Shown here: piece after piece, positions 5,334 to 7,552 of the stretch
Numbering within the stretch: the first letter of the stretch is position 1
How the letters are laid out: each line of letters begins with the position of its first letter
From: Nitrospira sp.
Lineage (GTDB): Bacteria > Nitrospirota > JACRHL01
Direction: 5' to 3'
Assembly: GCA_026994095.1 (NCBI GenBank)
Contig: JALWRU010000125.1
Span: forward strand, 1-7,552
Length of the DNA: 7,552 nucleotides
Notes under the pieces: generated by a model
The model's input: the letters and a program-made list of their open reading frames with translations, nothing else
Databases searched by the model: none
Told to the model about the DNA's origin: nothing
Program-made: the position numbers and the translations under genes

Positions 5334-5425
5334 GTCTATTCTCCTGAACGTTTGGTTGGTAAAACTATCTCAAGGCGCACTGATCAGCCCGCCGACTTCC
5401 GACACAAGCAACTGTTTTAATAAAA

Positions 5426-6904
5426 TTATGACGAGCAACTCAGCATGGCGTCAGCGGCCCCTGCAGCCGGAGGAAGGCTATAGGTCGCCATCGATTTCTG
5501 CTCCTCAAAGGGGTTCGACAATAACACTCTCAAGCGTTCAATCTCACCGAACTCCCCGGCTTCCGCCTTGTCGATGGCCGCCTGCGCCAGATGGGTACGC
5601 AAAATATACAACGGGTTGACCCGGTTCATGGCGGCCTGCCGACCGGCATCGTCTAGCGGCTCCATTTGCAACCGTTGATGGTAACGCTGAAACCACACCT
5701 TTGCAGGGGGCAACGCCTCGGGTGCCAGCCACTGCTGACATTCGGCAGGTAGTGCATCGGCTTTATCTGCAACGGCGGATACCGTCGACAGGCTGCGGAA
5801 GAAGCGGGTGAAATCGGCCTTGCCCCGGTGCATCAAGTCCAGCACCCCTTCCACCAGCGCCGCATCTCCGTCCTGTTCCGTGGTCAGCCCCAACTTGGCC
5901 CGCATCTGCTGGCTGTAGGCGGCCTCCATGGCCGATTTGTATTCGTTTAACACCCCCTGCGCCTGCTCTGCGTCCATCAGCGGCACCATGGCGGTGGCCA
6001 GATGATAGATGTTGAAATGACCGATCTCCATCTGCCGGTTGAAGGCGTAAAACCCGCTGTGATCGGTGTGGTTGCGTACATAGGCTGGCTCGTAGGTGTC
6101 GATAAAGACAAACGGGCCGTAATCGATGGTCAGCCCCAGGATCGACATGTTGTCACTATTCAGCACCCCGTGCACAAACCCCACCCCCTGCCACCGGGCC
6201 ACCAGCCTGGCAGTACGGAGGGTGACCTCACGCAAAAGCGCTACATAAGGTTGAGGTTCATCGCGCAGATGAGGATAGTGGAATTGAATGACATGATCGG
6301 CCAGGGTTTTCAGGTGGTCGGTCTGGTTGCGGGAGGCAAACACCTGAAAGGTGCCAAAGCGCACATGACTGGGGGCCAGTCGGGTCATCATCGCGCCGGT
6401 CTCCATGCGCTCGCGGGGCACCCCTTCGTCACTACCGATGATGCACATGGCACGGGTAGTGGGGATGCCCAGCCCGTGCATGGCCTCCGAGCAGAGGTAT
6501 TCACGAATCACCGAGCGCAGCACCGCCCGGCCATCCCCCTGCCGGGAAAAAGGGGTCCTGCCTGCGCCCTTGAGCTGCACGTCCCAGTGGCTGCCGTCTG
6601 GCCGGTCTACCTCGCCCAGCAGGATAGCGCGGCCATCCCCTAACTGGGGCACCCAACTGCCAAACTGGTGGCCCGCATAGAGCATGGCGATGGGGTCGGC
6701 TCCGGCAAAGCTCCTGGCCCCGCAAAAATAGTCGACAAACTCGGCGGACTGGCACGCCTCCGGGGTCAATCCAAGCAGTGCGGCCGCATCCGGGTTCACT
6801 GTCACCAGATGGGGCCGGGCAAACGGTGTGGGCGCGACCCGTGCGTAAAACGCTTCGGGTAGCTGGGCGTAGCGGTTGTCAAAGGACAGGGTAGAAAGGC
6901 TCAT
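5426..6904 (-). CDS. selO: SelO/YdiU (UPF0061) protein adenylyltransferase, pseudokinase fold
   Basis: SelO has a kinase-like fold with ATP bound in flipped orientation and transfers AMP to Ser, Thr or Tyr of target proteins, with a role in oxidative-stress responses. From the ATG at 6904 the protein has 492 residues, close to E. coli YdiU (478). Visible motifs: AGHQFGSWVPQLGDGRAILLG (77-97), VQLKGAGRTPFSRQGDGRAV (109-128, with Lys112 and the ATP-contacting arginines), GIPTTRA (146-152), GFVHGVLNSDNMSILGLTID (242-261, with Asp251, Asn252 and Asp261 as metal/catalytic residues). The C-terminus ends CSS, where animal homologues carry selenocysteine and E. coli also has Cys. All core residues seem intact, so it should be active. 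An upstream start at 7006 is possible but its 34 extra residues read through the divergent gene and have no family match. Probably cotranscribed with cutA. Confidence 0.95.
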   Translation of the reverse strand: MSLSTLSFDNRYAQLPEAFYARVAPTPFARPHLVTVNPDAAALLGLTPEACQSAEFVDYFCGARSFAGADPIAMLYAGHQFGSWVPQLGDGRAILLGEVDRPDGSHWDVQLKGAGRTPFSRQGDGRAVLRSVIREYLCSEAMHGLGIPTTRAMCIIGSDEGVPRERMETGAMMTRLAPSHVRFGTFQVFASRNQTDHLKTLADHVIQFHYPHLRDEPQPYVALLREVTLRTARLVARWQGVGFVHGVLNSDNMSILGLTIDYGPFVFIDTYEPAYVRNHTDHSGFYAFNRQMEIGHFNIYHLATAMVPLMDAEQAQGVLNEYKSAMEAAYSQQMRAKLGLTTEQDGDAALVEGVLDLMHRGKADFTRFFRSLSTVSAVADKADALPAECQQWLAPEALPPAKVWFQRYHQRLQMEPLDDAGRQAAMNRVNPLYILRTHLAQAAIDKAEAGEFGEIERLRVLLSNPFEEQKSMATYSLPPAAGAADAMLSCSS

Positions 6905-6912
6905 TCGTCTAT

Positions 6913-6966
6913 GGTCGCCCGCCCTACTGTGTTGAGCAAGCCTCGACAGCATGATGATGGGCGACC
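6913..6966. repeat. 8-bp inverted repeat in the selO / DUF309 divergent region
   Basis: GGTCGCCC (6913-6920) and GGGCGACC (6959-6966) are perfect inverted copies with a 38-base spacer. They almost fill the 75 bases between the divergent starts of selO (6904) and the DUF309 gene (6980). The site could be a shared operator or a leader hairpin. I find no convincing -35/-10 pair on either strand inside it. Confidence 0.4.
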
Positions 6967-6979
6967 GATACTTAACCCC

Positions 6980-7402
6980 ATGCCGCCACGCAAACGCCAA
7001 CTGCACCTGCTGACCGGACTGCGCCCCCCACCCTGCTCACCCGCACAGGCCGACGAGTTTGCCACCGGGTTACGGCAGTTCGACCGGGGTGAATACTGGC
7101 AGGCCCATGAATGCTGGGAGCAGGCCTGGCGAATGATGGGAGACACCCGGGATGATGACGCCGAGGTGGTGCTGCGAGGGCTGATTCAGTTGGCAGCCGC
7201 CTGCCACTGCGCCGGAGTTGGCCGGTGGCAGGCGGCCCACGGTAACCTGCACAAGGCGTGGCCCAAACTGGCGAGTTTTCCGCAGCCATTCTGGGGGGTC
7301 GATCTGGCCATACTGGGGGAGGCGCTCACCCCCCTTATCCGACTCGAAGCCCCCGAGCTGACCCCTTTGCTGGCGGTCAAACTGGTGCCAACATCCGGTT
7401 GA
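6980..7402 (+). CDS. DUF309 domain protein
   Basis: A small cytosolic helical protein of unknown function. From the ATG at 6980 it has 140 residues. The family signature FDRGEYWQAHECWEQAW (34-50) matches the DUF309 pattern of an F-x-x-G-x-Y/F-x-x-AHE-x-x-E-x-x-W helix, and RGLIQLAAACHC (66-77) matches the second conserved helix, with a GNL-type third segment near residue 88. The conserved His43-Glu44, Glu47 and the later His76 could bind a metal, but this is inference. An in-frame ATG at 6911 would add 23 residues, with AAAGG 11 bases upstream. I prefer 6980 because the added residues are not family-like and would run through the inverted repeat at 6913-6966. It diverges from selO. Confidence 0.8.
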   Translation: MPPRKRQLHLLTGLRPPPCSPAQADEFATGLRQFDRGEYWQAHECWEQAWRMMGDTRDDDAEVVLRGLIQLAAACHCAGVGRWQAAHGNLHKAWPKLASFPQPFWGVDLAILGEALTPLIRLEAPELTPLLAVKLVPTSG

Positions 7403-7442
7403 GATTGGGGTGTGTTATTGCGCCACAGGTCTGGGGATTTGC

Positions 7443-7472
7443 TTGACTCACCACTGATTTAACTGGTATTTT
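7443..7472 (+). promoter_or_regulatory. Candidate promoter for a gene beyond the right edge
   Basis: TTGACT (7443-7448, 5 of 6 matches) and TATTTT (7467-7472, 4 of 6) are separated by 18 bases, in a locally AT-rich part of the 150-base non-coding tail after the DUF309 stop. Transcription would begin near 7479 and read out of the window. No start codon with a good ribosome binding site is seen before 7552. Confidence 0.4.
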
Positions 7473-7527
7473 TACTCCCTTCGCCTGAACTGTCTGAACC
7501 CAGCGGAACGGCAGATTACTGTCGCGC

Positions 7528-7546
7528 CCATCGTTTATGTCGATGG
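7528..7546. repeat. Short hairpin at the right edge
   Basis: CCATCG (7528-7533) and CGATGG (7541-7546) are perfect inverted copies around a 7-base loop. The hairpin would lie in the leader of a transcript from the promoter at 7443-7472 and covers the only two ATG codons there (7538 and 7544). Its role cannot be judged with the gene cut off. Confidence 0.3.
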
Positions 7547-7552
7547 CAAACG

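Noticed and set aside
6905..7006. Upstream start of selO at 7006 (34 extra residues)
   Set aside because: The extension has no counterpart in SelO proteins, would overlap the DUF309 gene on the opposite strand, and the ATG at 6904 gives the family N-terminus.
1..7552. CRISPR arrays, insertion sequences, defence or biosynthetic clusters
   Set aside because: No spaced direct repeats, no transposase or terminal inverted repeats, and no effector or synthase domains were seen on either strand.

Overview
The window is about 62% GC by eye. It carries single-copy housekeeping and stress genes of a Pseudomonadota (proteobacterial) chromosome: biotin synthase, an RlmL-type 23S rRNA methyltransferase, CutA, SelO, a hemerythrin-like protein and a DUF309 protein, plus a CCA-encoding tRNA with its own terminator. 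I cannot fix the genus. A gammaproteobacterium or a Magnetococcia-like lineage would fit, but nothing here is decisive.

Layout from left to right. Positions 3-140 hold the 3' end of an unidentified + strand gene. bioB follows at 262-1317 (+). Its leader contains a palindrome with the spacing of a BirA operator, and a candidate -35 hexamer starts inside the right arm. A CAT-anticodon tRNA (1392-1468, +) has its own promoter (1349-1378) and a strong intrinsic terminator (1503-1529). Positions 1530-1838 form an AT-rich island that holds hairpins and a 24-residue ORF with a good ribosome binding site and a very hydrophobic product. Next come two minus-strand genes read right to left: a GT4 glycosyltransferase (4168 down to 3008) and rlmL (3008 down to 1839). 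They are joined by a one-base TAGTG stop/start overlap and probably transcribed from a promoter at 4333-4361. A hemerythrin-like gene (4465-4947, +) converges on cutA (5333 down to 4983, -), with a 10-bp inverted repeat between them. selO (6904 down to 5426, -) lies upstream of cutA in the same direction. A DUF309 gene (6980-7402, +) diverges from selO across a short region with an 8-bp inverted repeat. The window ends in a non-coding stretch with a plausible + strand promoter.

Biology. bioB stands alone here and seems to be controlled by biotin through BirA. The glycosyltransferase and rlmL form a translationally coupled pair, although their functions are unrelated. selO (protein AMPylation under redox stress), cutA (metal-tolerance family) and the hemerythrin-like protein (di-iron, O2/redox) lie side by side. 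This hints at a stress theme but does not prove a pathway.

No defence island, CRISPR array, transposon or biosynthetic cluster is visible. The points most worth following up are: a BioB lacking two of the three canonical auxiliary-cluster cysteines, the candidate BirA operator, and the AT-rich island encoding a signal-peptide-like or toxin-like micro-peptide under a long inverted repeat.
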